DNA of 64,000 bases from Halichoerus grypus (taxonomy: Eukaryota; Chordata; Mammalia; Carnivora; Phocidae). Where the stretch lies: NCBI RefSeq assembly GCF_964656455.1, contig NC_135726.1:9252394-9316393 (forward strand), written 5' to 3'. The position numbers and the translations under genes are program-made. A model generated the notes under the pieces. That model searched no databases and was not told the DNA's origin. It saw only the letters and a program-made list of their open reading frames with translations. Below are positions 1-13,125 of the stretch, one piece after another; position 1 is the first letter of the stretch, and each line of letters opens with the position of its first letter.

Positions 1-2914
1 GCACAGATTGGCATCATCATAACTGATCGGAATAATCCAAGGAATGGATTTACTGAATCAAGCGGAGAGACTACATTGTATTATAGTTCTAAAGAAGCAT
101 ACCTGTAGTATATAAAGTATGTGTAGAATCAAAAACTGATAACTGTTATCTGGAATAGTTCTCGTGAATAGGGAAAAAAAAAAACCACAACATTGTGAAT
201 TGCCGTATTACAGAGCTCTGCAGGTTTATCTCCTAAGTGAGACATCTACGGCGTGATGATGCCTACACAGCTCCTGGGCACGGAAAGTCAGTAGTGGGAG
301 CAGCAATAGTGGTATTGTTCCTAACAGTATTATCTTGGGTAAGGGTGACGGGAACTGTGGCCTGCTTCAGGTCAGTGATGCTCAGGTACTAGCACCGACA
401 GATTTTCATCTTCTAACCAATGTGGCCCAAATACAGATCTTTAAATACCGTGAGGCAATTACCATAACATAAACGTGTCTCAGTACAAAGACACAGAGGC
501 AAGGGGGCAATAATAACAAGAAAGCCAAGAAGTTCAACTATTGCTTCAGGCACTTGACACACGAAGCAAAGTTCTGAGATCATATCCCACATCACCACAA
601 CAGAAATGCGCTGCTGAGAAAAATCTGAATGGCAAAGACAGTCTTCCTATGCTAAAACTTGTCACTCTCTAGAAACATTGCGCCGGAGTATTTCCCAAGT
701 GAAGCAGTACACAGTGATTATTTGGTGTATGTTCAAGCAGACAAACAGGGTGAGGGATGACTTGCGTTCCCAAAGAATTCTCACCCCTGAGGATTATCCA
801 GAATCTCTCTTAAACCTGTATCCCGCACTCATACTGGTATGTTTATTAGTGGTTGATTGGCAGGAGGAGGGAGAAACAGACCCCGGAGGAAGACACTTGC
901 CTGTGCCCCAGCTGCTGACTCCAGGCTGTGGTCCTGGGCGGGGAGGGCCATTCCCACCCCATCCTTGTACTTCTCCCTTGTTTGCGCCTTCATGACAAGG
1001 AGACAGATGTGCCTGTCAGCATCAAGGTAGGGGGAGGGCGCGGGGTGGCGGACAGGAAACACCAGCAGCCCTGCCTTTTCATCCAAGAGCAGAAGGTCTC
1101 CGAGTAGGCCTGGGCGGATTTCTGCTTGTAGTTGTTGGCCAGAACTGTCCCGCAGCCCCTCAGCCGCTAGGGAGGCCGTGGAGGGGAGCAAGAATCCTTC
1201 CCACTCTCCCTAGTGGGAAGCAGACCCTGGCAGTCGGCACAGTGGACAGTAAGAATGGGCTCTTGCTTCCCCAAGAGGCTGAGATCGTGGAGGGCAGAGC
1301 GCACAGTCCATTTATCTCTGGCTATCTCCAGAGTCATCCACAGGAAGAGCTTTGACAAAAAAAAAAAACAAAACAAAACTGAGAATCCAAAGTGATTTCA
1401 AACAAAGACACACCAGTATGTCTGCCAAGGCCAAGATCTGCTGTCTGTATGCCCTCCCTGTTTCCTCTTCCTCCTGAGCACACAGCTTGACTACACTTCC
1501 TAGCCTCTTATATTTCACAGATACGTACCACTCTCAGCCTGGTCCTTAAAGTGCCCCCACACGCAAGAGCCCATGTTCCAGCCTCTTCCACCAGCCTGAT
1601 GCACACAACCAGGTGCAGAGGATGATGAACCACAAGACGGAAAGAGCCTGGGTCCCTGAGTCAGCACCTGGGGGAGCACTGCCTGCTAATCCAAAACAGT
1701 CGCATTGGACCTTATATAAAATCAATCAAGTTTACCATATCTGAGTCATGTATACACGTGGGCAACCAGTGTTGCCTTTAATAATGCATCAATTGAAGCA
1801 TATCCATCTGTTCGAGTCCCTGAGCGTTTCCTCCACATCTCTTTGGTTCTCATCCCAGGTTGTGCACAGAGGCTTGCTTTAGAGCATCTCGAACTGTCAC
1901 CCAGTGCCACCTCACCCAGGCTCCTGGGGCACACTCCTCTAGGGGGACGGTCCCCTCAGGAAAGCACACACTGAGACACTTCCGCAGCCCAGGCGCGAGA
2001 AAGCACAAGCTCACGATGGTGTGCTATGTACCCCGAGGCTTCCAGGCAGCCGGCTATGCTTTCTGGAGTTCAGTTTCTCGCATCTTCTAACTAGGCCCCT
2101 TTTATCAAAACTCCCTTCTGCACACTCCATGTTATGCTTCCAGGGAACGTCTGGCTTGATACTGAATGGGTGATTTATGACACCATCATTGCGCTGCATT
2201 GTGGAACTCTGTCATCTCAATTTCTGAACCCGGGTCCCTTTTCTGTTTACTTTTTGTTTGCCTTCAGCCCTCCTCCAGGTGCTATTGTGAGGAGACGCAT
2301 TTAGCGGCTTAAGAGTTTGGTTTTTATAAGTTACTCTGAGCCAAATTTCCCTTGTTCTCCTGCTCCTAGATGGAAAACAAATTGCATAAGGGAAATGGCT
2401 TTATAGTACCAGTCCTTAAATATTTTACAGGCAGAAATCTTGGTGGGTGGTTTGGAGGCTCAATTACCCTTCTCAGTAGAGGGTATAAATATCCCTGAGG
2501 GTTTACATAACAAACCCGCGGCGACTCCGTGCCACTTAAAACTCTTAGTATTTACATCCAGCTCTGAAACCCATGACTCAGTGGCATTTGAGCATTCGAA
2601 AAAGAGTAAGACCAGCAGGATGGCACAGGTGTTAAAACAAAATCAATCTACCCACCCGTCCAGGTACTGAGAGACACAATAAAGACAGCTAAGCCATCCG
2701 GATTATTAGGTGTAAGACATCACAATATTGAAAGTTGCCCTCTTAAATATACTTTTTTTGGGGGGGGGGGGTGGAGGTAAAAGGGAAGTCTTTGCAAGTG
2801 TTAGCTACTTAGAAGAAGCCAGAGCAGATCTGTTGTGATGCAGAATTAGGCGGCTACAGGGGGTTGCTGAGGTCAACATGGATTATAACTGCATTCTGTT
2901 GGACCTCATTTGAT

Positions 2915-3065
2915 CCATCCGCAACCCTTGGAGGTAAGCACTATTATCCCCACTTTGTAGATATGAATATCAAGGCTCAGACAGGCTCAGCCCAGCCTGG
3001 GTCTCTGAGCGAGTACACAGCAGACATAGGATTTGTACCTAGGTCTATTTTATCCAAAGCCCTGT
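2915..3065 (-). repeat. MIR relic
   Basis: The + strand shows the reverse of a MIR: tattatccccactttgtagat, a tgaatatcaaggctcaga segment and gatttgtacctaggtct. Approximate ends. Confidence 0.5.
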
Positions 3066-4794
3066 CCCTTTTCCACTTTAAGATACTGTTTCCTCTGTCA
3101 GGCCACAGGATCACTGATGTCTACACACAAGGGGCAGTCTGGCAAGCCTTCTAATAGGAGCCAAGAAGGCACCTTGAGATGGCTCCTCTAGGAAATGCAT
3201 TCCTTCAGGATGCATCCTGAAACCGAATTTGAACTCTGATGGGTGGTGCTCCTATGCATAATTCTCTCTTTGCTATTAATATAGGAAAAAACAATAAGGC
3301 AGCCAGTATGATTGGCTGGCATTGGTGGAGCCTCAGGGTTTGGAGAGCCCAGCATTCAGCTCCCCATGGAATTTTTTAAAAAGGCGGGGGGAGAGGCAGC
3401 CCAGAGAGCATTCCTAAGTTCAAGGGGCAGATCCTCTCTGCAGAAAAAAGATGCAGAACAGGGAACAGGTAGAAAGCCACAGAAAACTAAAGATCCAGTG
3501 CAACAAGGAATCGTTGGGTACCCAGAGGATGGGGCAATGGGGACAGACTTTCTGAAGAGATCAGATCTGATGGGTGGCTTCGAAAGGAGCAAGGGGAGGA
3601 TGGAATATAAAAGAAGACAAATGAATAGATAGCCCCCTCCCAAATCAAGTCCTAAACAAGTGTTGGAAACAAAAAAAAGAAAAGATGAAGGCGAGAGTGG
3701 AAAGAGCTGGGGTGACCCGTGTCACTGGGTCTGGAGTCCTTGTACATCCAGAAAGCCGGGGCACCTGGAATGTTCCAATACCGTTCACAGAGTGATACAG
3801 AGTGTGCTCTTCTAAATTCTGAGAAGGGAAGAAAAAGTTCCAGTGCTATGTCTGTTTTAAGCTTTCATCAGCACTAACTCTGGCCCCTTTCCCTCGGAAT
3901 TCTGAACAGAGGGAAAACAGACATTAACTAGGCAAAGCTTTATCTCCTTCTACTCTAATGAAAGCCAAGTTACAGTATATTTTTCCCTAAGATTTTTCTC
4001 CACTTAATGAAGACATTATCCCCGAGTTTTCAAAGTCACTTTACAAAAGAGCATTCGAGAGACATTAAAGTCAGTTTAAACTAAAAAGTCTTTTTGAAGT
4101 CAATAAACAATAAAAGAACAATGAAAAGAGAGCTTTTGATGGTGCCTTAGTCTAAAGTCTTTAATTTCTGTTTTAATCTACAAGATGCGTAAGTCTTGTA
4201 TTCAAATATTCCTCACCCCTAGAATACAGTAAGCCTGAAGCAAGCTTTGTATCATGTTGTACATGTATATATGGGTGTATGTGTCTATGTACATACACCA
4301 CACACATGCACATACATACGTGCATACCTCCTTAACACGGATGGAGGTCAGCAGGAAGTTCTCCACTAGAAAGGGAAGTTTTAAAAGTTTTAAAATTATT
4401 TCCACTCTATCTCTTTGAAAATTAAAAAAAAAAAAAAAATGGAATGTTTGGCTTTGAAATTTCATGACAAGATCAAAGACTATAATGCACATAGATTTTT
4501 CAAGGAATACATTATTAATAACACAGGCAAACACATAACTCATCAATAGCGTGGTCAAGAAATGAGAAGGTAAGCACGTGGTTCCAAGGCCCTGAGCAGA
4601 ACCCCACGCAGGGCAGGGGCCGGGCTCCCTCTCTGTGAACTGCTCACCTGGGCATTACACGCAGCCCAGGCACTTCCTGCTACAATAGCGGGGCAATTAC
4701 TTAGTGCAGATGGGAGAAAGGGGGGGGGGGAACCCAAAACAGTTTAATTTGTCCCATGTGACAAGACGCCTTTTTAGGTGTTACCCTATTTTTC

Positions 4795-5075
4795 TTTATT
4801 CAGGTGAAACTTATATATCATAAAATTCACCATTTTAACATGTACAATTCAGTGGCATCTAGTATGTTCACAATGTTGTACAACCACGACCTCTGTCCAG
4901 TTCCAGAACATTTTCATCACCCCGTGAGCAGTCAACTCCCTAGACCCCGGCCCTGACAACCACCAATCTGCATTCTGTCTCTACGGATTTGCCTATTCTG
5001 GATATTTTATCTAAATGGAATCACTGAATAAGTGACCTTTTGTGTCTAATGTGCTAGTTCCTTTCATTTAAAAAA
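4795..5075 (-). repeat. L1M 3' end relic, antisense
   Basis: The + strand shows the reverse of an L1M 3' end: aaaattcaccattttaacatg, ccagaacattttcatcacccc, ctctacggatttgcctattctgg and aaatggaatcactgaa. Confidence 0.7.
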
Positions 5076-5764
5076 TAAATAAGGTCCATGAATGCAACTC
5101 TGAGCCTAAAGATCAGTCCTTCAAAAAGAAAAAAAAAAATCCATGAAACACAGAATACTTTAAAAAACATAAATTGATTACACTACTGGTGCCCTCTGAT
5201 GATGGGTATTATTTACCAAGGAGCATTTATAAGGGGAGCTTATTACCAAAACAGGTTGTGTAAGTGGAAAATATTAACACATTCCCGGAAAGCATGCTAA
5301 GTTAAGAGATCATGGATCCATATGGTTATTAGTGAAAACGCACATTATTCAAGGATATTGTCCCAACCTTTGAGCTCGGGTCATGGGCTAAAACAGACAA
5401 TTGTTTACCAAATCTTCCCTCAGGGCCACTTAGGGAAAAGGCAGGGTAGGCTGAGTGGTTTGTAGGCCTAGGACAGTGTGATTTCCAATCCAGATTATTC
5501 ATCCACTTGAGAAATGAGAATTTTTATGATTCTATTTCTCCTTTCCCTGATTTCCTTATTGAAGGTCCAACAACATGTCCCCATATCAGACTGGAGAGCA
5601 CAGTGTCTATGTGTCCCACAATGGGACTGAATGGGGACCTATAGAGAACTGAAAGGGAGGGAGCAGCCCTTGCCAGACCTCTCGAGAAATTAGGCCTCCC
5701 CAGGAAGAATGGGGGGCACACTGAAATGGGGTGGTGCTTACCTATTTACAGAGAGAGGGGGAAA

Positions 5765-5910
5765 TACAGACAGATCTGGGTTCAAATCCTGACTTGGCTT
5801 CTGACATGGCCTCTAAATCACACCTTTATCCTCTAGAAAATGGGCGTCACCATTAAGATTAAATGAGATATGGGCACAGAGTAGGCACTCAATAAATTCT
5901 AGCCACTTGG
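5765..5910 (+). repeat. MIR relic
   Basis: MIR order: agatctgggttcaaatcctg, ctctagaaaatgggcgtc, gattaaatgagat and gtaggcactcaataaat. Confidence 0.6.
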
Positions 5911-7254
5911 CACTACTGTTCCTAGGCCGTCACTTGGTCAGGCTGCTTTGTGTGGACTGTAAGACCATGATTACGGACCTCAGGCCATACTTTCCTCCCT
6001 CCCTCCCCAACTTCTCCCTCTATTACTCTCCCTTCCTTCTTTCCTTCTTTCCTTTCAATTGGGTTTAGTGTTGGATACACCAGTGCAGCTAAGTAGGGAG
6101 TCTCTAAGGATTCCCTACACCATGTCTCTCCCAGACGGGTCAGTGCAAGCTGTTCCTAGGCCCTGACCAGGTTCTCATTGCTGCTGGTGTGCTCTGATCA
6201 GCTTCGTCTTCTCCACGACAGGCCACTACCTGTGTGTTCCAGGTTCTGATCTCCAGACCAAAAAGCTGAGACTTCAATTCTATGGGAGGGGGAGCGTGGC
6301 AGCTCCACCACCATCACACACTGAACATGACCGTGCTGAGGTCCAAAGGTCCACAGTGGGAAATCAGGGAGTTTGACTCAACCTTTTCTTATCATCCAGT
6401 TGACCGCCTGCAAACAGGGCCCCATTATAAAAACACTCCTTTAAACTCTTTACCTGAACACAAACCTTAACTAACCTAACACGTGGCAGCCCTGGAGCGA
6501 AGTAAGCATGAGAACTGCCTGAGTTTTATGGGTCAGAGTGAGAACCAGAGAACAAGATTCTACAGATTCTACAACCGCAGAATCAAACAAGATTTGTTGA
6601 GAACTTACTATGTACCAGATTAGTAAAATGTGTCCAGGCCCTTTACCTCCTCAGCTCCTCTCATTGTTGGCTCCTAGGCATCCTGCCAAGCCTTACCGCA
6701 CTCAAAACAAAACAAAGGACCAGTCACCTATATTTATGAACAACGACAGCTGCTCAGCATGTCTGGACAATGTTGGGCAGCTTCTTCTTGTATGAATTTA
6801 AAGAACAATTATGCTGCAGAGCATACGGAAATCTCCAGCCATGTGTAAATCTGCTGTTTTTCAAGGGTTGTCCTTTTTAGCCAGCCTGGCATTTCATCAA
6901 GCATCGTAAAGGAATTTCTTCAATGAGCCTTTCCCACGGAGGGACACCACCTCCCCACACCTGCAAGGGCACCTCACACTTGAAATACCCCCCTGCATTC
7001 TAAAAAGAAGGCCAGTCTCAAATGCAAAAGTCCTCAGTGCTGAGTCCTTATTTTCTTTCCTGTTTTCCTTCTGGCACAGCAAGACCAAATCTGCTTCTGT
7101 GAGCCCAGAATTGCAGTGGGATACGGATTTGACACGAGGCAAACACCTCCCCTTAGCAAAGGCAAATAAAACAAAAGTTCAGCGAGCCTCAAAACCAGAG
7201 TGCATAAATGTCACTGAGCCTGGCAAGAGGGGCGATCAGAGGACACTTATGAAA

Positions 7255-7480
7255 TCACCGTTCTCCCGGGGTGCTGGGGAAAGGTTACCGTGTTGCGTTC
7301 AGAGTGTGTGTTGGGGGGGGGGGGGGGCGAGTGCCGGGAAAACAGCAGGGACCACGGGGCAGGACCCCTGGAAGCGGCGTGGGTCGGGTGTTCTCGGCGC
7401 GCACCCTGGCGCACCCGCCGCCGCCTCGCTTCTCCGAGCTAATCAAGGGAAACGTAACTAGTCCAGGCGGCCGGGCGAGT
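7255..7480. other. GC-rich CpG-containing island in intron 8
   Basis: About 225 bp with far more G+C and CpG than the surrounding intron, including ggcgcgcaccctggcgcacc and ccgccgccgcctcgc, and a run of 15 G at about 7313-7327. No repeat family is recognised. It may be a small intronic CpG island, a promoter of a minor transcript, or an enhancer. Two overlapping open frames cross it, but they start in the G-run area and show no family features. Confidence 0.5.
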
Positions 7481-10094
7481 TTACAACAACTGACAGTAAC
7501 TATAACATACGCCAGTTTGTATTAAGATGTTATTGCACCTTTCCAGTTCTAATCACCAATTATGACTCTATTACTCCTACTTGGCAGTTCATCTGCTCCT
7601 GCCTCCGCTCAGGGCGACTTGGAGACGGACCTCTGATCCCCCAGTTCCACTTCAGTGGGCACCCAGCACGGCGGCTGTCATCTGCACACACTGAAGAGCT
7701 AAGGCATGGCTTCTGCTGAGATAACTGTGCCTGACCTTACAACAATTCACTAAGGAAATGCCTGCTTAATAGCAGTGTGAGTGCCGTTTCCTTCATGCGC
7801 ACACCGGCACCGCAAATTAGCGACAACAGGATAAATCTATGGCCGGCTCACTAGACACTTCATTAAATCACTGTTCTCTTGCCTTGTAGCGCGCTAATAG
7901 AATCACAGCCCTCGTTAGCTACTGAATAAAAGATCAATCACAGACTTTGAAAGCTCTTGCTACCAGCTTCCAGAGGAAACAAGGAAAAAAAAAAAAAAGG
8001 AGAGTGAGCAAGAGAGAGAGAGAGATATTTAGGATCATCGCTGAGATTCTGAATGGCCTCGCTGCAAGTTGCTTAAATTACCTTTTCCACGACTGACTCG
8101 AACTGCAATACTCAGAGGAACTTGTTAAGCCTGCTTTCAAGAGCAGCACTCTAATATATGACTGCGAGACCCTGGTCAAAAGTTCATAATGTGCATATGT
8201 AAAAAGGTACTAAATTGCCTGAGGGCTAAAACCAGAGGAGTTTAATTGTAGCAAAATGCTGAAAATGGTCTGTTGAGGGTCCTTCTATTGGGATACTGCT
8301 GGGTCTGGCTGATTGAAGTACAGAACATAAAAGCCTTGCAACAATATTTCCTTAAATGCTGGGGAAACTGGCAGCAGTTGGTATTGCATGAATGTTGTGG
8401 TTGAAGAAAAACATTTTCCTCCCCTAAAATAAATAGAGTATTAAGAACTGCTCCAGCCCATAATTCTAAAGCATGACGGAAAAAGGGAGGGCTCAATGAT
8501 AATAAATAAGGTATAATTCATAGGGCATGTCCAATCTCCTCCAAGTATATTTTTACATGGGGCGCAGTGAAGGTATTCAGGCATGACCTGCAAGGGTTTG
8601 GGGGGGGCCGTGAATGGCTCTGATTTTGAAAACAGCTTTGCACGGCTCCTGGCTGCCTCGCCATTCTCTGCGTTAGGCGTACCCAAGTGGGGATCCCTGC
8701 CGGCCCTGTTTGGCTTGTCTTTATTTCTTCTTTCATTAAATCAGATCTCGAGTTTCAGCTACACACACATTTGGCTTGTGCGGATGGGTTTCTCAACCCA
8801 GAATTCCCCACCTTCCCCAGATACACTCCTACCTTTTTTCCCCTTTCTGGCCTTCCTAATTAGTTCCTCATTTGGATGAGTGACAATATGAGTTCAGTGG
8901 TTGGTGACTCAGATGCTAGGAGGGCCTGTGTTAAATATAGGACACCCAGGAGAAGCTAGAATTTGCTAGGTGGGCTCTCTGATTTATAAGAAGTGTGTGT
9001 GAAAGGTACAGTTTTCGTGGAGAGTGAAATACCCATGTGCCATTTTAATCAGGTTTTAAAATATCTGTATCAAACATGGAATTCCACACATACGTTGCAG
9101 CACCAAACTCACATGAGGGCAACACAGTATGGTTGGTTTGACAACCATGAACGCTGTGCTAGTCAAGTATGAAACTTGAGCCACCGCGTGGGTTACATCT
9201 GTGCCTAGAATTTGACAAATGAGATTAGCAATATCCATATCCTTACTGATATCTTCGATCAGCATTATTCTCCAAGAAAAATACCTTCCAAACTTGGAGG
9301 GAGAGGCAAGTGATACTTCCTAATATAAAAGAACAGACTAAAAACTCAGACAAAGCACCTATTTAATGTTGAACCCTGCACTGCTCCAAGACTGCTCCAG
9401 CTCATCGGTCCAACCCTCAAAGGTCACCTGGATTGGTTCAGAATATACTGCATTTCATAGTCTAAAAGGGGTCAAATCTACTCTCGAGTTCTTCAAAAGC
9501 AAAGATGTAGCAGGTCACTGGACGTGCCCCCCTATGCTGCACCAGTTTTTTCTCTTGCAAAGTGCAAATCCGAGTTACTCAGGCCCACGTTCTACAGAAG
9601 GACTGGGTAGCTTCCAGAAGGCTGGTCGCTTGACCTCCAGTCTCTTACCCTTAAGTGCTGGAGAAATCTGGGCACTTGAAGCACGAGTATTTGAGGAAGA
9701 AAGGAGAGAGCACAGAAGGAGTACACTGCAAGGTGGGTTCTCGAGTAGAAAACTAAGAAAACGATAGAGCACAAGTTGCCCCCACAGCCCTCAGGAAGGT
9801 CAGACTTGGCAGGCCACTGGCGCTCTCCATCCCGTGATTCCCTCCAGCTTCGGGCTGTCCATCTCAAAGGGCAGGATTGCACCTCTCCTTACCATGCGCC
9901 ACTGTCTGATTCCCGGCCATGGGTTCCCAAACCACAGAGGAGCAGGTGGGCTCCTTTGGCAGCAATACCAAGCTCCATCCATGGTGCCGCTCCCAGAAAC
10001 CACACTCAGCCCTGGGGTTGGGGCCGGAGCCTGTGGAAGCCTTGGCGTGCTCTGGGGTGCATCTCAGGGAAGCAGCGAGATGCAGTGGGGAGGG

Positions 10095-10290
10095 CACATA
10101 TGTCAGATGCTCAGCTCTGCCCCTTATGAGCCATGTGACCGAGGCAAGGCACTCAAGTCCTCGATTTCCTCATCTCTAAAATGGGCATAATAATCTGCAA
10201 TTCATTAGGTTCCTGGGGGAAGTAAAGTAATTGAAATGACATATAAAACATACCCGGCCCACTGCCTGGCACTCAGCAAAATGCTTCTTC
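10095..10290 (+). repeat. MIR relic
   Basis: MIR core: gagccatgtgaccgaggcaa, cctcatctctaaaatgggca and cctggcactcagcaaaatg. Confidence 0.62.
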
Positions 10291-10753
10291 CCTACTCTCC
10301 TGTCCCTCCCGTGTAACCCTGAAGACAGTCCAAAGGATGCTCAAATGAGAACACCATAGACAGGCCCATCCTAAAATATGGTTGCAGATTTCAATACGAG
10401 TGCAATGAAAAACCATGTGGACTCTCTGGGGATGACCGTATTCCAAGAAGAGCTTTATCTAATATTGCTGCCCATACTTAAGAGGCAACTCAAATATATG
10501 AACAGATGAGACTTATTATAAGCTAACAGTGTGTATTTAGATGCACGTTTACAAGCTGATCACCCAGAACCTATAGAAAAGCATGAACATGATATTAGTG
10601 ACTCACTGCTTCCATCCTAAGCCAGCTTCTTAAAGACAAACCGGAGACTTCGAAGGCCACCTTGAGAATTTGTGGGCAGCTTTCACTTTCTCGGGTTAGT
10701 AACTGATGCTGCACCTGTATGATATGCATTTCCATTTCCGTTTGCTCAAGTGT

Positions 10754-10787
10754 ACCCCATCCCCACCCCCATCCCTGCCCCCCCCAT
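10754..10787 (-). other. G-quadruplex-type run in intron 8
   Basis: The + strand reads accccatccccacccccatc and then a C8 run, so the gene strand has five G runs with one- to three-base loops. Confidence 0.5.
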
Positions 10788-11811
10788 GTGAAAAAAATGA
10801 AAAGATACAAAATGTCACAATGAATGTGTGAACGGACAGCAGGGAGGCCAGAGTGACAGGGTCAGAGTGATATCCAGGGGAACAATGGCACTCAGTTTAA
10901 TTCCATGCTTTAATACTATGTGAAAAAGTGTGTACTAAAATATCCTTAAAAAATAATAATAAACTATCCCTGATTTTAAAACCATCAGCAAAATCCCCGT
11001 CACCCACGGATGGAGCTGCTGTGTGGACTAGGTTTTATGGACACTAGAGAAACGCAGCCTGCTGCAGGGTTACCTTCCTGGGAAGTCATGCAGCCTCACT
11101 TTATGAATATTCTGTGTCATTTCCATACTCGGGGGTCCCTGTGTTTAACTCATCGCGTGAGTCCGGAGCCCTACAAGCTAGTGGTTTCCAGCTGAGCAAG
11201 TTAAAGCAGCAACCATACTTGATTAATTCAGAGAGAGGAGAGAGAGCCAAAGTGTATATTTAGTACTTTTCTAGGAGAAAATTACTTTGGATTTGCATAA
11301 AGAGAAACAATTAGGTATTTCTCTCTCAAAATACTTTTTAAAAATCTGGCTTTCTTGAATATCCCTGACTGTAAATGTCTATAACACTATGTGTACAGGA
11401 CAGGCAGATGTCTTGTATGATGCAGAACCTACCTATGAAATTCCAAGCTCTACCACCCCCACCCCCAACACAGACCCCCAGAGGGCTTCAATACCAACCA
11501 TAATGAGAGGCAAAGGAGTTGTGGCTTTTTGTACTAAATACCCAGAAATTACTGAAACTGAGAGGTAAAGACTTTCAAAATGAAATAGATTCTAGAACTG
11601 ATCAGTGAAGATCTCTATAAGCATCAAAGCCACACCCAAGTTACTATGCAGCTAAATAACAAATAAGGGTAAGATAATCAAAGACGATTCTGAGATGTTC
11701 TGAAATTGGTTTAGAGAAGCCCTGCCTGTTATGTACTGTATCTCGGGACTCTAAAGTCTCGTCTTGCAATTTTTCATATGTAACATCAAGAAGGCCTTCG
11801 GGCGGGGGGTG

Positions 11812-11942
11812 TGGGGGAGGACCCGGCTGGCTCAGTTGGAAGAACATGCGACTCTTAATCTTGGGGTTGTGAGTTCGAGCCTCATGCTGGATGTAAAGAC
11901 GACTAAAATAATAATAATAATTATGATAATAATTATTATTAT
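11812..11942 (+). mobile_element. Short CAN-SINE variant with AAT-rich tail
   Basis: The tRNA-like head has A-box-like tggctcagttgg (11828-11839) and B-box gagttcgagcc (11871-11881). It is followed by a (aat)n-type tail. The head matches the short CAN-SINE at 25223. It is older than the TSD-bearing SINEs and no clear duplication is visible. It should not be called as a tRNA gene. Confidence 0.78.
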
Positions 11943-12814
11943 AAGCTTTTAAAAAATAAAACCACAATGCTTAACTCCCAGGCCACTTTGATATATCCCA
12001 GGATGGAAGAAATATGCATCCATTCAAAATACTGGAAAGGCCATTTCAGTTAAAACATGAAATAAGTGAGAGTCTCAAAGTGCCAAGAAAACTCTCTCGG
12101 CATGAACCTGAATGAAACAGTCTCTTGACATTTCAGGGTCCCATTTCTTGATCTCTAACTAATGGGCTTGGCCTGCATAATTGCCAAGGCGATGGCAGGA
12201 CTGTGGTCACCTGAGATGACCAAAGGGAGCCTTAGTTCATCCTACCACGCCAGCCGCTTGTGGATCAGTTCTTCCAAAGTCATCCGCTGGCCTCCGTTTA
12301 GGAACTGCGATCCATTAGTTTACTAGTATTATCCTTCTAGGTTATAATTAATAGTAGCAACTAGCCTGGGAAAACTTCAAGTAGTTGTGTAAGTGAAGTC
12401 AGTTAAATACCGAGGTGACACAGGGAATGGAAATTGTTGGAAATAAAGGGTTTTCTTCTTCCCCTGGCCCAATAAGGATGTACTAATCATTCCGCTGTTT
12501 TTCCCCCAAGCCACACACAAGTGAAACACAGCGCCACCTACCAAGAGCCTCCAGGACTCACATGAGTTTATATATGCATTCCTGTGTGTGTATACGTATA
12601 AATGTAAACATACATATGCTTTGTCAGATTGTCTTTCTTGTATTAATGCCAAAAAATTAGGTGACTTACGTTCTGTTTATTTTTCAAAAGCTGCATAATA
12701 ATAAAATTTAAAATTATATATATATATGAGATGAAATAAACACGTAGGTCAAACAATGCTGTATCAACAAAACAAAACACTGCAGGGACAGGGAACAGGG
12801 AAGGGTAGAAGATA

Positions 12815-12930
12815 AACACTGAGACAGAGTCTGCAGGCCAAGCTCAACCAGAGCAAGCTATGTACCCTTCACCTCTGGGGGGACTCCTTAGTTTCCTCAT
12901 CTAGAAAAGGGGACCTTTCATGTGACTTCC
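12815..12930 (+). repeat. Possible MIR relic
   Basis: Contains tatgtacccttcacctc and tttcctcatctagaaaaggg in MIR order; short and weak. Confidence 0.35.
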
Positions 12931-13089
12931 AGCATGGAGAGTCCAGCAGAAGCTGTTAAGTTCACGGTCCTTTTATACGTACCTTCTGTGATCTTCATGA
13001 CTATTGTAAAAGCAGAGAGTCTTTTAGGAAGAGCTATCAAGATTTCCCAAAAGAAAGCTTAGCACTGGGGTAAAAAATAATTGTGAATT

Positions 13090-13125
13090 AAAAAAAAAAA
13101 AAAAGAAAGAAAGAAAGAAAAAAGA
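13090..13125 (+). repeat. A-run with (GAAA)n
   Basis: Fourteen or so A followed by gaaagaaagaaagaaaaaag. It could be the tail of an unrecognised retroposon, but no flanking duplication is clear. Confidence 0.8.

Noticed and set aside
5085..5150. Possible tiny retroinsertion between two tccatgaa copies before and after an A-run
   Set aside because: The repeated 8-mer is too short and the insert has no recognisable source, so chance is likely.
9366..9767. 133-codon open frame on the + strand (and overlapping frames at 9776-10190)
   Set aside because: No family resemblance; several overlapping frames on both strands of similar length indicate chance in locally GC-richer intron. No splice or promoter context.
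11828..11881. tRNA gene-like A and B boxes
   Set aside because: They belong to a CAN-SINE head; there is no acceptor stem pairing or terminator for a real tRNA.
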